Origin: Sphingomonas sp. LM7 | Lineage (GTDB): Bacteria > Pseudomonadota > Alphaproteobacteria > Sphingomonadales > Sphingomonadaceae | Direction of reading: 5' to 3' | Length of the DNA stretch: 64,000 bases | NCBI RefSeq assembly: GCF_002002925.1 | Contig: NZ_CP019511.1 | Span: 2,790,001-2,854,000, forward strand | Shown here: in pieces, positions 23,809-31,873 of the stretch | Layout: each line of letters opens with the position of its first letter | How positions within the stretch are numbered: the first letter of the stretch is position 1 | The notes under the pieces: generated by a model | Seen by the model: the letters and a program-made list of their open reading frames with translations, nothing else | Databases searched by the model: none | Told to the model about the DNA's origin: nothing | Made by a program: the position numbers and the translations under genes

Positions 23809-24504
23809 ATGCGTTTCGTTGCCGCCCTGGCCGCTGCTGCCGCCATGTTGATTGCCATGCCCGCCGCCGCGCAGAAGGGCCCTGCCGCCAAGCCCGAAAT
23901 CGAGACGTTCAAGGGCGTCGCCGCCGATCCCAAGGCTGCGATCGCAACTGCTGTTGCCGCGGATCCCGAGAATACCTGGATCCTCGATCTGTCTTCGGGC
24001 GGCCGCGTCACTATCCGCCTGCGCCCCGATGTCGCGCCCAAGATGGTCGCGCAGGTCAAGACGCTCACTCGCCGCAAATTCTATGACGGCGTCATCTTCC
24101 ACCGCGTGATCGACGGTTCGGAGAACATGGCGCAGGGCGGCGACCCGACCGGCACCGGCGGCGGCGAATCCGACCTTCCCGACGTTCCTGCCGAGTTCAA
24201 CAACCTGCCGCACGTCCGCGGCGCGGTCTCGGCGGCGCGTACCAAGGAACCGGACAGCGCCAACAGCCAGTTCTTCATCATGTTCGGCCCGCGCCTCGGC
24301 TTCGACCATGACTATACCGTGTTCGGCCGCGTCTCGGAGGGCATGCAATGGGTCGATAAGATCGAGCGCGGCGAGCCGCCCGCATCCCCGACCCGCATCG
24401 TCCACGCCTATATCGCCGCCGACAATCCTCCGGCGTATCAGCCGGCCCCGGTCGTCGCGCCCGCGCTTCCGGAGGGCGAGACCAAGGTCACGCTGCCGCA
24501 ATAA
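23809..24504 (+). CDS. Secreted cyclophilin-type peptidyl-prolyl isomerase
   Basis: A signal peptide (MRFVAALAAAAAMLIAMPAAAQ) leads a cyclophilin domain: FYDGVIFHRVIDG, AQGGDPTGTGGGESDLPDVPAEF, ARTKEPDSANSQFFIMFGP, DYTVFGRVSEGMQWVDKIERG. The core proline isomerase residues appear intact. It probably helps fold periplasmic or outer membrane proteins. Starts at GTG 23797 or ATG 23803 are also possible. The stop codon abuts the queA GTG start, so the two are likely co-transcribed. Confidence 0.88.
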   Translation: MRFVAALAAAAAMLIAMPAAAQKGPAAKPEIETFKGVAADPKAAIATAVAADPENTWILDLSSGGRVTIRLRPDVAPKMVAQVKTLTRRKFYDGVIFHRVIDGSENMAQGGDPTGTGGGESDLPDVPAEFNNLPHVRGAVSAARTKEPDSANSQFFIMFGPRLGFDHDYTVFGRVSEGMQWVDKIERGEPPASPTRIVHAYIAADNPPAYQPAPVVAPALPEGETKVTLPQ

Positions 24505-25530
24505 GTGAAGGTCGATCTTTTCGATTTCGAGCTGCCGTCCGAACGGATCGCGCTGCGCCCCGCGGCGCCGCGCGATTCCGCGCGCCTGCTGGTGCTCGAT
24601 CGGGCCGGCACGCACGATGCTTCGGTCGGCAACCTGCCCTCGTTCCTGCACAGCGGCGACCTGCTCGTGTTCAACGACACCCGCGTCATCCCCGCGCAGC
24701 TCGAGGGGCTTCGCGGCGAGGCGCGCATCGGCGCGACGCTGCATAAGCGGGAGGGGCCGCGCCGCTGGCGCGCCTTCATCCGCAATGCCAAGAAGCTGCG
24801 CGAAGGCGAGAGCGTCGATTTCGGCCAGGGCGTGACTGCGCTGGCGTCGGACCGCGCCGGGGATGGCAGCTTCGTGCTCGACTTCGCCGGCGAGGAGCCG
24901 GTGGAGCTGCTCCTCGAACGCTGCGGCCGGATGCCGCTCCCGCCCTATATCGCCTCGAAGCGCCCCACCGATGCGCGCGATGCCGACGATTACCAGACGA
25001 TGTTCGCCAGCCGGCCCGGCGCCGTCGCCGCGCCCACTGCTGCGCTGCATTTCACGCCCGAACTGCTCGCCGCGCTCGACGCCGCCGGCATCGGCCACAC
25101 CACGCTGACGCTGCACGTCGGCGCGGGCACCTTCCTGCCGGTGAAGGCGGAGGATACTGCCGACCACAAGATGCACGCGGAATGGGGCCGCATCGACGCC
25201 GCCACTGCCGACCGGCTCAACGCGGTTCGTGCCGCGGGCGGGCGGGTGATCGCGGTCGGCACCACCAGTCTGCGCCTGATCGAAAGCGCCGCGGGCGAGG
25301 ACGGCGTCATCCGGCCGTTCGACGGCGACACCGCGATCTTCATCACCCCGGGCTACCGGTTCAGGGGCATCGACGGGCTCGTCACCAATTTTCACTTGCC
25401 ACGCTCGACCTTGTTCATGCTGGTATCGGCGCTGATGGGGCGCGAGCGCATGCAGGCGGCCTATGCCCATGCGATTGCCGCCGACTATCGCTTCTACAGC
25501 TATGGCGACGCCAGCCTGTTGCTGCCCTGA
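24505..25530 (+). CDS. queA: S-adenosylmethionine:tRNA ribosyltransferase-isomerase
   Basis: This 341-residue protein starts [20 protein letters not shown] at a GTG immediately after the previous stop. [47 protein letters not shown], and [23 protein letters not shown] are QueA signatures. It makes epoxyqueuosine at tRNA position 34. The tgt gene, which inserts preQ1, follows about 3 kb downstream. Confidence 0.95.
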   Translation: MKVDLFDFELPSERIALRPAAPRDSARLLVLDRAGTHDASVGNLPSFLHSGDLLVFNDTRVIPAQLEGLRGEARIGATLHKREGPRRWRAFIRNAKKLREGESVDFGQGVTALASDRAGDGSFVLDFAGEEPVELLLERCGRMPLPPYIASKRPTDARDADDYQTMFASRPGAVAAPTAALHFTPELLAALDAAGIGHTTLTLHVGAGTFLPVKAEDTADHKMHAEWGRIDAATADRLNAVRAAGGRVIAVGTTSLRLIESAAGEDGVIRPFDGDTAIFITPGYRFRGIDGLVTNFHLPRSTLFMLVSALMGRERMQAAYAHAIAADYRFYSYGDASLLLP

Positions 25531-25543
25531 CGGAAGGACAAGG

Positions 25544-26053
25544 ATGCGCCTGTTTCTGCTGCTCGCCGCTTTCGTCGCCACGCCCGCGCTGGCGCAGCAG
25601 GCGCCACCCGTGGTTCCGGCCGTCCCGGCCGCCCGCGCCCAGCCTACACCTACCCTAGCAGCCGAACCCGTCGCAGTGATGATCGCCGCGTTCGATCGCG
25701 ATGGCGATGCGAAGGTCTCTCGCGCCGAGTTCGAAGCCGGGCTGCGCCAGAGCTTCGACAGCGTCGATACCCGCAAGACCGGCGCGCTCGGCTACATCGC
25801 CTTTTCCGACTGGTCGGAGCGCTGGCTGGGCGACCGCAACACCCTGCCCAGTCCGTTCGAGACCGATCGCGACGGCGATAACCGCATCACCTATGCCGAG
25901 CTCGCCGCGCGTTTCGTGCTGCTGTTCGATCGCTTCGACACCAACAAGGACGGCACGATCACGCGCAACGAGCTGCTGACCGTCAGGCCGCAGATGTTCG
26001 GTGACCCGCGCCGCCGCGGCCGCGACACGGCCCCCGCGGCACCGCGCAACTGA
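25544..26053 (+). CDS. Secreted EF-hand calcium-binding protein
   Basis: This 169-residue protein has a signal peptide ending LAQQ (about 19). Three EF-hand loops are visible: DRDGDAKVSRAE (about 51), DRDGDNRITYAE (about 108) and DTNKDGTITRNE (about 130). A Pro/Ala-rich segment follows the signal, and the end is basic (DPRRRGRD). It is likely periplasmic, binding calcium. The role is unknown. It has a good ribosome site (GGAAGGACAAGG) and lies 13 bp after queA. Confidence 0.8.
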   Translation: MRLFLLLAAFVATPALAQQAPPVVPAVPAARAQPTPTLAAEPVAVMIAAFDRDGDAKVSRAEFEAGLRQSFDSVDTRKTGALGYIAFSDWSERWLGDRNTLPSPFETDRDGDNRITYAELAARFVLLFDRFDTNKDGTITRNELLTVRPQMFGDPRRRGRDTAPAAPRN

Positions 26054-26094
26054 ACGTCTAGCATCTCAGGCGCATGCGCGGTTAAACGGCAGAC

Positions 26095-27012
26095 ATGGCC
26101 GGACATCACGACCACGATCATCTTCACGCGCACGCGCCGGCCGATTTCGGCCGCGCCTTCGCGATCGGCACGGTCCTCAACGTCGGCTTCGTCTTGATCG
26201 AAGGCGCTGCGGGGTTTCTCACCGATTCGGTCGCGCTGCTCGCCGATGCAGGCCACAATCTCTCCGACGTGCTCGGGCTGCTCGTCGCCTGGGCGGCAGT
26301 CGAGCTCGCCAAGCGCCCTGCGTCGAAGCGCTTCACCTATGGCCTGCGCAGCAGCTCGATCCTGGCCGCGCTGACGAATTCGGTGCTGCTGCTCGTCGCG
26401 GTCGGCGCGATCGCCTGGGAAGCGGCCGGGCGCTTCTCCGATCCCCCGGCGATCGAGGGGACCACGGTGATGATCGTCGCCGCCGCAGGCATCGTCGTGA
26501 ACCTCTCCACGGCGCTGCTGTTCGCGCGCGGCCGCAAGAACGACATCAACATCCGCGGCGCCTATCTGCACATGGCCGCCGACGCCGCGGTCTCGGCTGG
26601 CGTGGTGATCGGAGGCGCGCTGATCCTGTGGACCGGCTCCGAATGGATCGATCCAGCGATCAGCCTGGTGATCGTCGCGGTAATCCTGTGGAGCACCTGG
26701 GGCCTGGCGCGCGAATCGCTCACTATGGTGCTTCAGGCCGTACCCGACGGGATCGACGCCGATGCCGTGCGGACCACGCTGGCCCGCCTGCCCGGCGTGG
26801 CGCGGGTACACGATCTCCATATCTGGCCGATGAGCACCACCGAGGCCGCGCTCACTGCGCACCTCGTCATGCCGGGCGGCCACCCCGGCGATGCCTTTCT
26901 CAGGGACCTCCAGCATCGCCTCGCGCATGATTTCCGCATCGACCACGCCACTGTCCAGATCGAATTGGGCGACGGCGCCGAGTGCCGGATGCACGGGCAC
27001 GCCCATGGCTGA
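26095..27012 (+). CDS. Cation diffusion facilitator (CzcD-like heavy-metal efflux)
   Basis: This 305-residue protein has an N-terminal His-rich stretch (MAGHHDHDHLHAHAP), six transmembrane helices, and the metal-site residues in ADAGHNLSDVLGL (TM2) and YLHMAADAAVSAG (TM5). The C-terminal domain has VHDLHIWPMSTTEAALTAHLV and another His-rich end (CRMHGHAHG). These place it among zinc/cobalt/cadmium exporters of the CzcD type. It overlaps the HAD gene by 8 bp. Confidence 0.92.
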   Translation: MAGHHDHDHLHAHAPADFGRAFAIGTVLNVGFVLIEGAAGFLTDSVALLADAGHNLSDVLGLLVAWAAVELAKRPASKRFTYGLRSSSILAALTNSVLLLVAVGAIAWEAAGRFSDPPAIEGTTVMIVAAAGIVVNLSTALLFARGRKNDINIRGAYLHMAADAAVSAGVVIGGALILWTGSEWIDPAISLVIVAVILWSTWGLARESLTMVLQAVPDGIDADAVRTTLARLPGVARVHDLHIWPMSTTEAALTAHLVMPGGHPGDAFLRDLQHRLAHDFRIDHATVQIELGDGAECRMHGHAHG

Positions 27013-27688
27013 TACGGCATCCGCCCAGGCCTCACCGATTGCACGGGCCGCCCCGATCCGGCTGGTGATCTTCGATTTCGACGGCACGCTGTCCGACAGC
27101 GGCGACTGGTTCCTGTCGGTCGTCGATCAACTTGCCCGGCGCTTCCGCTTCCGTACCGTCGCGCCCGACCAGGTCGAGATGCTGCGCCACAAGAGCTCGC
27201 GCGAAGTGATCGATTTTCTCGGCATCTCGCGCTGGAAGATGCCGCTGATCGCGCGCCACCTGCGTAAGCTGGTCGGCCTGAACGCGCATCAGATCGAACT
27301 CTTCCCGGGCACGCCCGATCTGTTGGAGCGGCTGGCCGACACCGGCGTTAAGATCGCACTGGTGACGTCGAATTCCGAAGCCAATGCGCGCAAGATCCTC
27401 GGCGACGGACATGCCGCGCGGATCGATTTCTATGCCTGCGGCTCCTCGCTGTTCGGCAAGGCGCCCAAGTTCCGCCGCGTCCTCAAGAAGATGGGCATCC
27501 CCGCCGCGCAGGCGCTGGCGATCGGCGACGAGACCCGCGATGTCGATGCCGCGCGCGAAGTGGGGATGCGCGCCGGATCGGTGCTGTGGGGCTATGCCAG
27601 CGAGACCGCGCTGGGCGCGCTCGAGCCCGATGCGCTGTTCCGCGAGCCGCAGGACATTCTCGACTATATCGCCGCACACCGGCCCTAG
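27005..27688 (+). CDS. HAD-family hydrolase, Gph/PpaX-like
   Basis: This 227-residue protein has motif I VIFDFDGTLSDSG, motif II ALVTSNSEANAR, motif III lysine in GKAPKFRRVLKK, and motif IV AIGDETRDVDAAREVGMRAGSV. A small helical cap (about 45-95) resembles phosphoglycolate phosphatases. The exact substrate is unknown. The start overlaps the cation efflux gene. Confidence 0.88.
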   Translation: MADTASAQASPIARAAPIRLVIFDFDGTLSDSGDWFLSVVDQLARRFRFRTVAPDQVEMLRHKSSREVIDFLGISRWKMPLIARHLRKLVGLNAHQIELFPGTPDLLERLADTGVKIALVTSNSEANARKILGDGHAARIDFYACGSSLFGKAPKFRRVLKKMGIPAAQALAIGDETRDVDAAREVGMRAGSVLWGYASETALGALEPDALFREPQDILDYIAAHRP

Positions 27689-27691
27689 CGC

Positions 27692-28312
27692 TCAATCGAG
27701 ATGCACCGCCAGCCACACGGTGGCGCGGTCCTTTGCCGTCCATGTCACCCAATGCGCCTGCCCGCCCCCGATCCACACATGATCGCCCGGCGCGAGCGCG
27801 ACCTCAGCCGAATCTTCGATCCGCAGCCCCGCCGCACCCTCCAGCAGCAGCACCCATTCGTCCTGCTCCTGCACCATCGGTTCGTCCTGCGGCGTCGCCT
27901 GCCCGCGCGAGACGATCCGCTCGATCCGGATGCCCGGGCGCGCCAGCACTTCGCTGAATGCCTCGGCGCGCTCTGCCGCGGGCAGCTTCGCCAGAAGATT
28001 GGCGACCTTCACCTTGAATCGCGGCTTGGGCCTGGGTTTCGGCGCGGGCGCAACCTTGAGCTTCGGCCGCGCCTTGACCGAGCCCGCCGACTTGCTCCAC
28101 GCGTTGCTGGCCGCGCCGCGCAGGTAGTCCTCGATCGCTTCGGCGCTGGCGGTGAGGCCGTCCTCTCCGATGCCGAACACCGCCGCGCCCTGCGCATCGT
28201 TCAACCCGTATTTGCCGAAGTCGCCGCCCGGCTTGCGCCGCCGCGAACTGAGCAGGCTGAGCCCACGATGCGCCGCCATCTCCCGGAGCTTGTCGGTCGT
28301 CTCGTTCGGCAT
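27692..28312 (-). CDS. Two-domain protein: N-terminal unknown domain fused to cupin
   Basis: This 206-residue protein begins MPNETTDKLREMAAHRGLSL. The first 75 residues (SSRRRKPGGDFGKYGLND and TASAEAIEDYLRGAA) form a compact basic domain. A Lys/Pro-rich linker follows. The C-terminal 100 residues form a cupin (RGQATPQDEPMVQEQDEWVLLLEG, APGDHVWIGGGQAHWV). It contains potential metal ligands E and H but lacks the full HxH. Function is unknown; nucleic acid binding for the N-terminal domain is inference from its basic character. Confidence 0.7.
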   Translation of the reverse strand: MPNETTDKLREMAAHRGLSLLSSRRRKPGGDFGKYGLNDAQGAAVFGIGEDGLTASAEAIEDYLRGAASNAWSKSAGSVKARPKLKVAPAPKPRPKPRFKVKVANLLAKLPAAERAEAFSEVLARPGIRIERIVSRGQATPQDEPMVQEQDEWVLLLEGAAGLRIEDSAEVALAPGDHVWIGGGQAHWVTWTAKDRATVWLAVHLD

Positions 28313-28326
28313 GCGTTACTCCAGAT

Positions 28327-28436
28327 CCCTTTCCCGTTGTGGAGAGGGAGGGAACCGACTTTAGTCGGCGGAAGGGTGAGGGGGAGTGAGACTCATGCCC
28401 CCTCACCCTTCCACTCCCACAACGGGAGAGGGAGTA
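28327..28436. repeat. Large inverted GC-rich repeat between cupin and tgt genes
   Basis: The outer arms (CCCTTTCCCGTTGTGGAGAG and CCACAACGGGAGAGGGAG) and inner arms (AAGGGTGAGGGGG and CCCCCTCACCCTT) are inverted. The inner arms are near-perfect over 13 bp. The element lies between divergent genes and belongs to the family also seen at 7480 and 61140. Confidence 0.78.
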
Positions 28437-28464
28437 GACTCCGCCCGCCACTCGCGCCAAGGCA

Positions 28465-29604
28465 ATGTTCATGCCCCGCTTCCAGTTCACCATCCATGCC
28501 ACCGACGGCAAGGCGCGTCTCGGCACAATCGCGATGCAGCGCGGCGAGATCCGCACCCCCGCCTTCATGCCCGTCGGCACCGCCGCCACGGTCAAGGCCG
28601 TCAAGCCGCAGGACGTCCGCGCCTCGGGCGCCGACATATTGCTCGGCAACACCTATCACCTGATGCTCCGCCCCACCGCCGAGCGCGTCCACAAGCTCGG
28701 CGGGCTGCACAAGTTCATGGGCTGGGACCGCCCGATCCTCACCGATTCGGGCGGCTATCAGGTGATGAGCCTGTCCGAGCTGACCAAGCGCAGCGAGGAA
28801 GGCATTGTCTTCAAGTCGCACCTCGACGGCTCGCGGCATATGCTCAGCCCCGAACGCTCGATGGAGATCCAGCGGCTGCTTGGCTCGAACATCGTCATGG
28901 CGTTCGACGAACTCGTCCCTACCACCTCCACTCGCGACGTCCAGGCCGCGGCGATGGAGCGATCGATGCGCTGGGCGAAGCGAAGCCGCGCCGGCTTCGA
29001 CGCGGGCGGAGAGCATGCCGCGAACAACGCGCTGTTCGGCATTCAGCAAGGCGCGCTTGACCAAAGCTTCCGCAAGTCCAGCGCCGATGCATTGCTCGAC
29101 ATCGGCTTCGATGGGTATGCGATCGGCGGCCTCGCGGTCGGCGAAGGCCAGGAGGCGATGTTCGGCGTGCTCGACTACGCCCCCGGCCAGCTCGATGTGG
29201 CCAAACCGCGCTATCTGATGGGCGTCGGCAAGCCCGACGACATCGTCGGCGCCGTCGAGCGCGGTGTTGACATGTTCGATTGCGTCCTCCCCACGCGGAG
29301 CGGCCGCACCGGCCAGGCCTTCACTCGCACCGGCCCGATCAACATCCGCAACGCAAAATTCGCCGAGGACGACGGCCCCCTCGATCCCGCCTGCGCCTGC
29401 CCGACCTGCACGGGCTGGAGCCGCGCCTATATCCACCATCTCGTCCGCGCCGGCGAAATCCTCGGCGCGATGCTGATGACCGAGCATAATCTCTGGTTTT
29501 ACCAGCAGCTCATGGCCGATCTGCGCGCGGCGATCGGCGAATCCCGGCTGAGCGCCTTCGCGAACGACTTCCGCCGCGACTATCGCACCGCGCCCAAGGC
29601 TTAG
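28465..29604 (+). CDS. tgt: tRNA-guanine transglycosylase
   Basis: This 379-residue protein has [47 protein letters not shown] (first catalytic Asp region), GGLAVGEGQ and [18 protein letters not shown] (nucleophile Asp). The zinc site is [19 protein letters not shown]. The usual DSGGFQ has Tyr in place of Phe here. The enzyme exchanges guanine 34 for preQ1 in tRNAs and works ahead of QueA. The start at 28465 or 28471 (MPRF) cannot be separated. Confidence 0.94.
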   Translation: MFMPRFQFTIHATDGKARLGTIAMQRGEIRTPAFMPVGTAATVKAVKPQDVRASGADILLGNTYHLMLRPTAERVHKLGGLHKFMGWDRPILTDSGGYQVMSLSELTKRSEEGIVFKSHLDGSRHMLSPERSMEIQRLLGSNIVMAFDELVPTTSTRDVQAAAMERSMRWAKRSRAGFDAGGEHAANNALFGIQQGALDQSFRKSSADALLDIGFDGYAIGGLAVGEGQEAMFGVLDYAPGQLDVAKPRYLMGVGKPDDIVGAVERGVDMFDCVLPTRSGRTGQAFTRTGPINIRNAKFAEDDGPLDPACACPTCTGWSRAYIHHLVRAGEILGAMLMTEHNLWFYQQLMADLRAAIGESRLSAFANDFRRDYRTAPKA

Positions 29605-29675
29605 CTTAACCATCTTCTGTTTCGTCGCGGGACTGCCCGGAATCGACGGGCGCATCGTTTAACGTTTCGCGATAT

Positions 29676-30692
29676 ATGGACTGCCGATCGGAGCCGTCGG
29701 GGCTCCATGGGGCAGCGATATTGTTCTGGCGGCGGTTTACTCGGATGCAGGCGCGCGGGCTGGCGACGGCGGCGATCGTATCGCTGGTCGGCGCAGGCTT
29801 CTCGGCGCAGGCGCTGAGCCCCGAACCTGAGACCAGGTCCGACAAGCCGGCGCTCGCCGGCTATGAAGCCGACGATCACTTCCCCGGCGCGGCCTATTAC
29901 ACGGCAGTCTCCGACGAAGCCGGCGCAGCGACCGGCACCACCGGCACGATCGCGCTTCCCGAGATGCCGGTGCCCGCAAATGCCGTGATCGATTCCTCGA
30001 TCCAGCCCGCCGTGCCGTTTCGCGTCGCCGGCACTGCAATCGATAATGCCCGGGCGCTGCAGTGCCTGACCACCGCGATTTACTATGAAGCGGCAAGCGA
30101 ACCCGATGACGGCCAGCGCGCCGTCGCGCAGGTCGTGCTCAATCGCGTCCGCCATCCCGCCTTCCCCGCCACCGTCTGCGGCGTGGTGTTCCAGGGCTCG
30201 GAGAAGCGCGGCTGCCAGTTCAGCTTCGCCTGTGACGGCGCGATGGCGCGCATCCCGTCGCGCACCGCATGGGCACGCGCCGCGCGCGTCGCCGAGTCCG
30301 CCCTTGCCGGCAGCGTGTTCGCCCCCGTCGGCATGGCGACGCATTATCACACCTATGCGGTCACGCCATCGTGGAACCGCAGCCTAGTGATGACCGGCGT
30401 CTACGGCGCGCATTTCTTCCACCGCTGGAAGGGCTGGTGGGGCATGGCCGCGGCGTTCCGCCAGGCCTATCTGGGCGGCGAACCGCTTCCGGCACCGCAC
30501 GCCAGCGCGACGACGGTCGCGGCGGCGGCTCCAGCGCTCCCACAGGCCGCGGCCCAGCCCGTCCCGACCGGCCGCGAGGCAGTCCAGCCCGCCTATGTCC
30601 AGAGCGGCACGCCGACTGCGAGCTACACCGCATCGGACGCCGACTCGCAGATCCTCGACAAGTGGAAGGACAGCGGCAAGCCGCTGCGCTGA
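29676..30692 (+). CDS. SleB-like cell wall hydrolase (Hydrolase_2)
   Basis: This 338-residue protein has an N-terminal hydrophobic segment (about 25-47). The hydrolase domain starts ALQCLTTAIYYEAASEPDDGQRAVAQVVLNRV with the catalytic Glu in YYEA. GVVFQGSEKRGCQFSFACDG and THYHTYAVTPSWNRSL follow. It is the Hydrolase_2/SleB family of peptidoglycan-cleaving enzymes, likely periplasmic. A Pro/Ala-rich tail follows. ATG 29745 is an alternative start. A long hairpin lies after the stop. Confidence 0.85.
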   Translation: MDCRSEPSGLHGAAILFWRRFTRMQARGLATAAIVSLVGAGFSAQALSPEPETRSDKPALAGYEADDHFPGAAYYTAVSDEAGAATGTTGTIALPEMPVPANAVIDSSIQPAVPFRVAGTAIDNARALQCLTTAIYYEAASEPDDGQRAVAQVVLNRVRHPAFPATVCGVVFQGSEKRGCQFSFACDGAMARIPSRTAWARAARVAESALAGSVFAPVGMATHYHTYAVTPSWNRSLVMTGVYGAHFFHRWKGWWGMAAAFRQAYLGGEPLPAPHASATTVAAAAPALPQAAAQPVPTGREAVQPAYVQSGTPTASYTASDADSQILDKWKDSGKPLR

Positions 30693-30760
30693 GCAATCAG
30701 CGCCGAGGACCGGTAGGTCCGAGCGTCAAGCTACCGTTAACCTGACGACCCTAAGAGTAA

Positions 30761-30799
30761 GCGGGCGCTCTCACTGCGGTGAGGCAAGAGAGCGCCCGC
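30761..30799. terminator. Strong hairpin between convergent SleB-like and fimbrial genes
   Basis: The arms GCGGGCGCTCTC and GAGAGCGCCCGC are perfectly complementary over 12 bp. The 15-nt loop can itself extend the pairing (TCAC-TGCG-GTGA). It lies between two convergent genes and could block transcription from both sides, although there is no U-tract. Confidence 0.6.
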
Positions 30800-30942
30800 G
30801 CTGCCGCGCTCGGGTCATCCGGGGGGAGATGACGCGGCAGCTGTCGGAAAACCTGTGTGATGTGCGAAGTCCCCCGGCTTCGCCTCGAACGTTGCGCACC
30901 TTGCTGGCTGGTCGGCCGCCGGCGCGCGATACGCTCAACCCA

Positions 30943-31866
30943 TCATCGCGGCGCAATCGATACGGTGATGAGATCGCTGTACAAACCCGCGCGCTTGCCC
31001 GCGACGCTGCCGATCACGAAGCGCATCGGCAGCGATTCGCGGGTCGGGTCGGTGTTGGAGGAGGTGTAGTTTGCGGTCGAGCCGAGCGAGAGCGTCTTTT
31101 CGCCGATCATGAGCTGATACGGCACGCTCCAGTTCGAATCGGCCATCCGAAGCTGGCCATTGTTCTTGGAAACGAATTCAAGCCGATACGCGCGCGTGCT
31201 CGCCACGGTCATGTTGAGCGGCACCTTGGCAATGCCTTCGCTCAGCTCGCCCAGATCGACCAGCGCCTGGCCGCCGTTACGGCGATACTGGCCCGAAAGC
31301 CCGAGCACCGCCGACGGCAGCACGTTGACGCCGAGCACGAACGCGCGCGACGCAAGCAGATTGCCGCGGCCCTTCTGTTCGGCGACCAGCATCACGCGCT
31401 GGCTGTACAGCCCGTCATTGACCAGCCCGTCCTCGTTCACGGCGAACTGGAAGCGCACCAGCTGCTGGCTGTGCGGCTGAACCACCACCGCGCGCTGCGT
31501 CGCGCGCGCGATCGTCCGTCCCGAGGTGGGCGTCGCGTTGCTGTTCGAGAACTGGTCGAGCAGCGTATAGGGAACGCGGCCCTGCCGGCCGTCGGGCGCC
31601 AGGCCGAACGGCTCCTGATCGACGACGAAGACGGGGTCGAAGGTGCACGCCGCGCCGCCCTCATTGTTGAACACCACGTCATAGGTCGCGATCGGCACGT
31701 TGGTCGCGAAGGGATCATAGCCCTGGATGACCCAGTTGGTGACGCCGCCCTCGATGCGCAGCGCGCACTCCGAACGTGCCGCCAGCGATGCGGTTTGGGA
31801 CCAGGCGGGGCCGGCCGAAGCCAGCGCCGCGGCGGTTGCCAGAGAGGCCGAAATCAGGGTCTTCAT
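30943..31866 (-). CDS. Probable fimbrial tip or adaptor protein with SCPU-like domain
   Basis: A protein of about 307 residues. A signal peptide ends at AWSQ (about 24). The N-terminal domain contains two cysteines (SECALRIEGG, GAACTFDPVF). The C-terminal part (about 215-307) has a pilin-like beta structure: SNWSVPYQLMIGE, RFVIGSVAGKRAGLYSDLITVSIAP. This ends in the hydrophobic strand typical of spore-coat-U/csu-type pilins. It starts 7 bp after the usher stop with ribosome site GAGGTG, and it ends the operon. Tip role is inferred from position after the usher. Confidence 0.65.
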   Translation of the reverse strand: MKTLISASLATAAALASAGPAWSQTASLAARSECALRIEGGVTNWVIQGYDPFATNVPIATYDVVFNNEGGAACTFDPVFVVDQEPFGLAPDGRQGRVPYTLLDQFSNSNATPTSGRTIARATQRAVVVQPHSQQLVRFQFAVNEDGLVNDGLYSQRVMLVAEQKGRGNLLASRAFVLGVNVLPSAVLGLSGQYRRNGGQALVDLGELSEGIAKVPLNMTVASTRAYRLEFVSKNNGQLRMADSNWSVPYQLMIGEKTLSLGSTANYTSSNTDPTRESLPMRFVIGSVAGKRAGLYSDLITVSIAPR

Positions 31867-31873
31867 TGTCACC

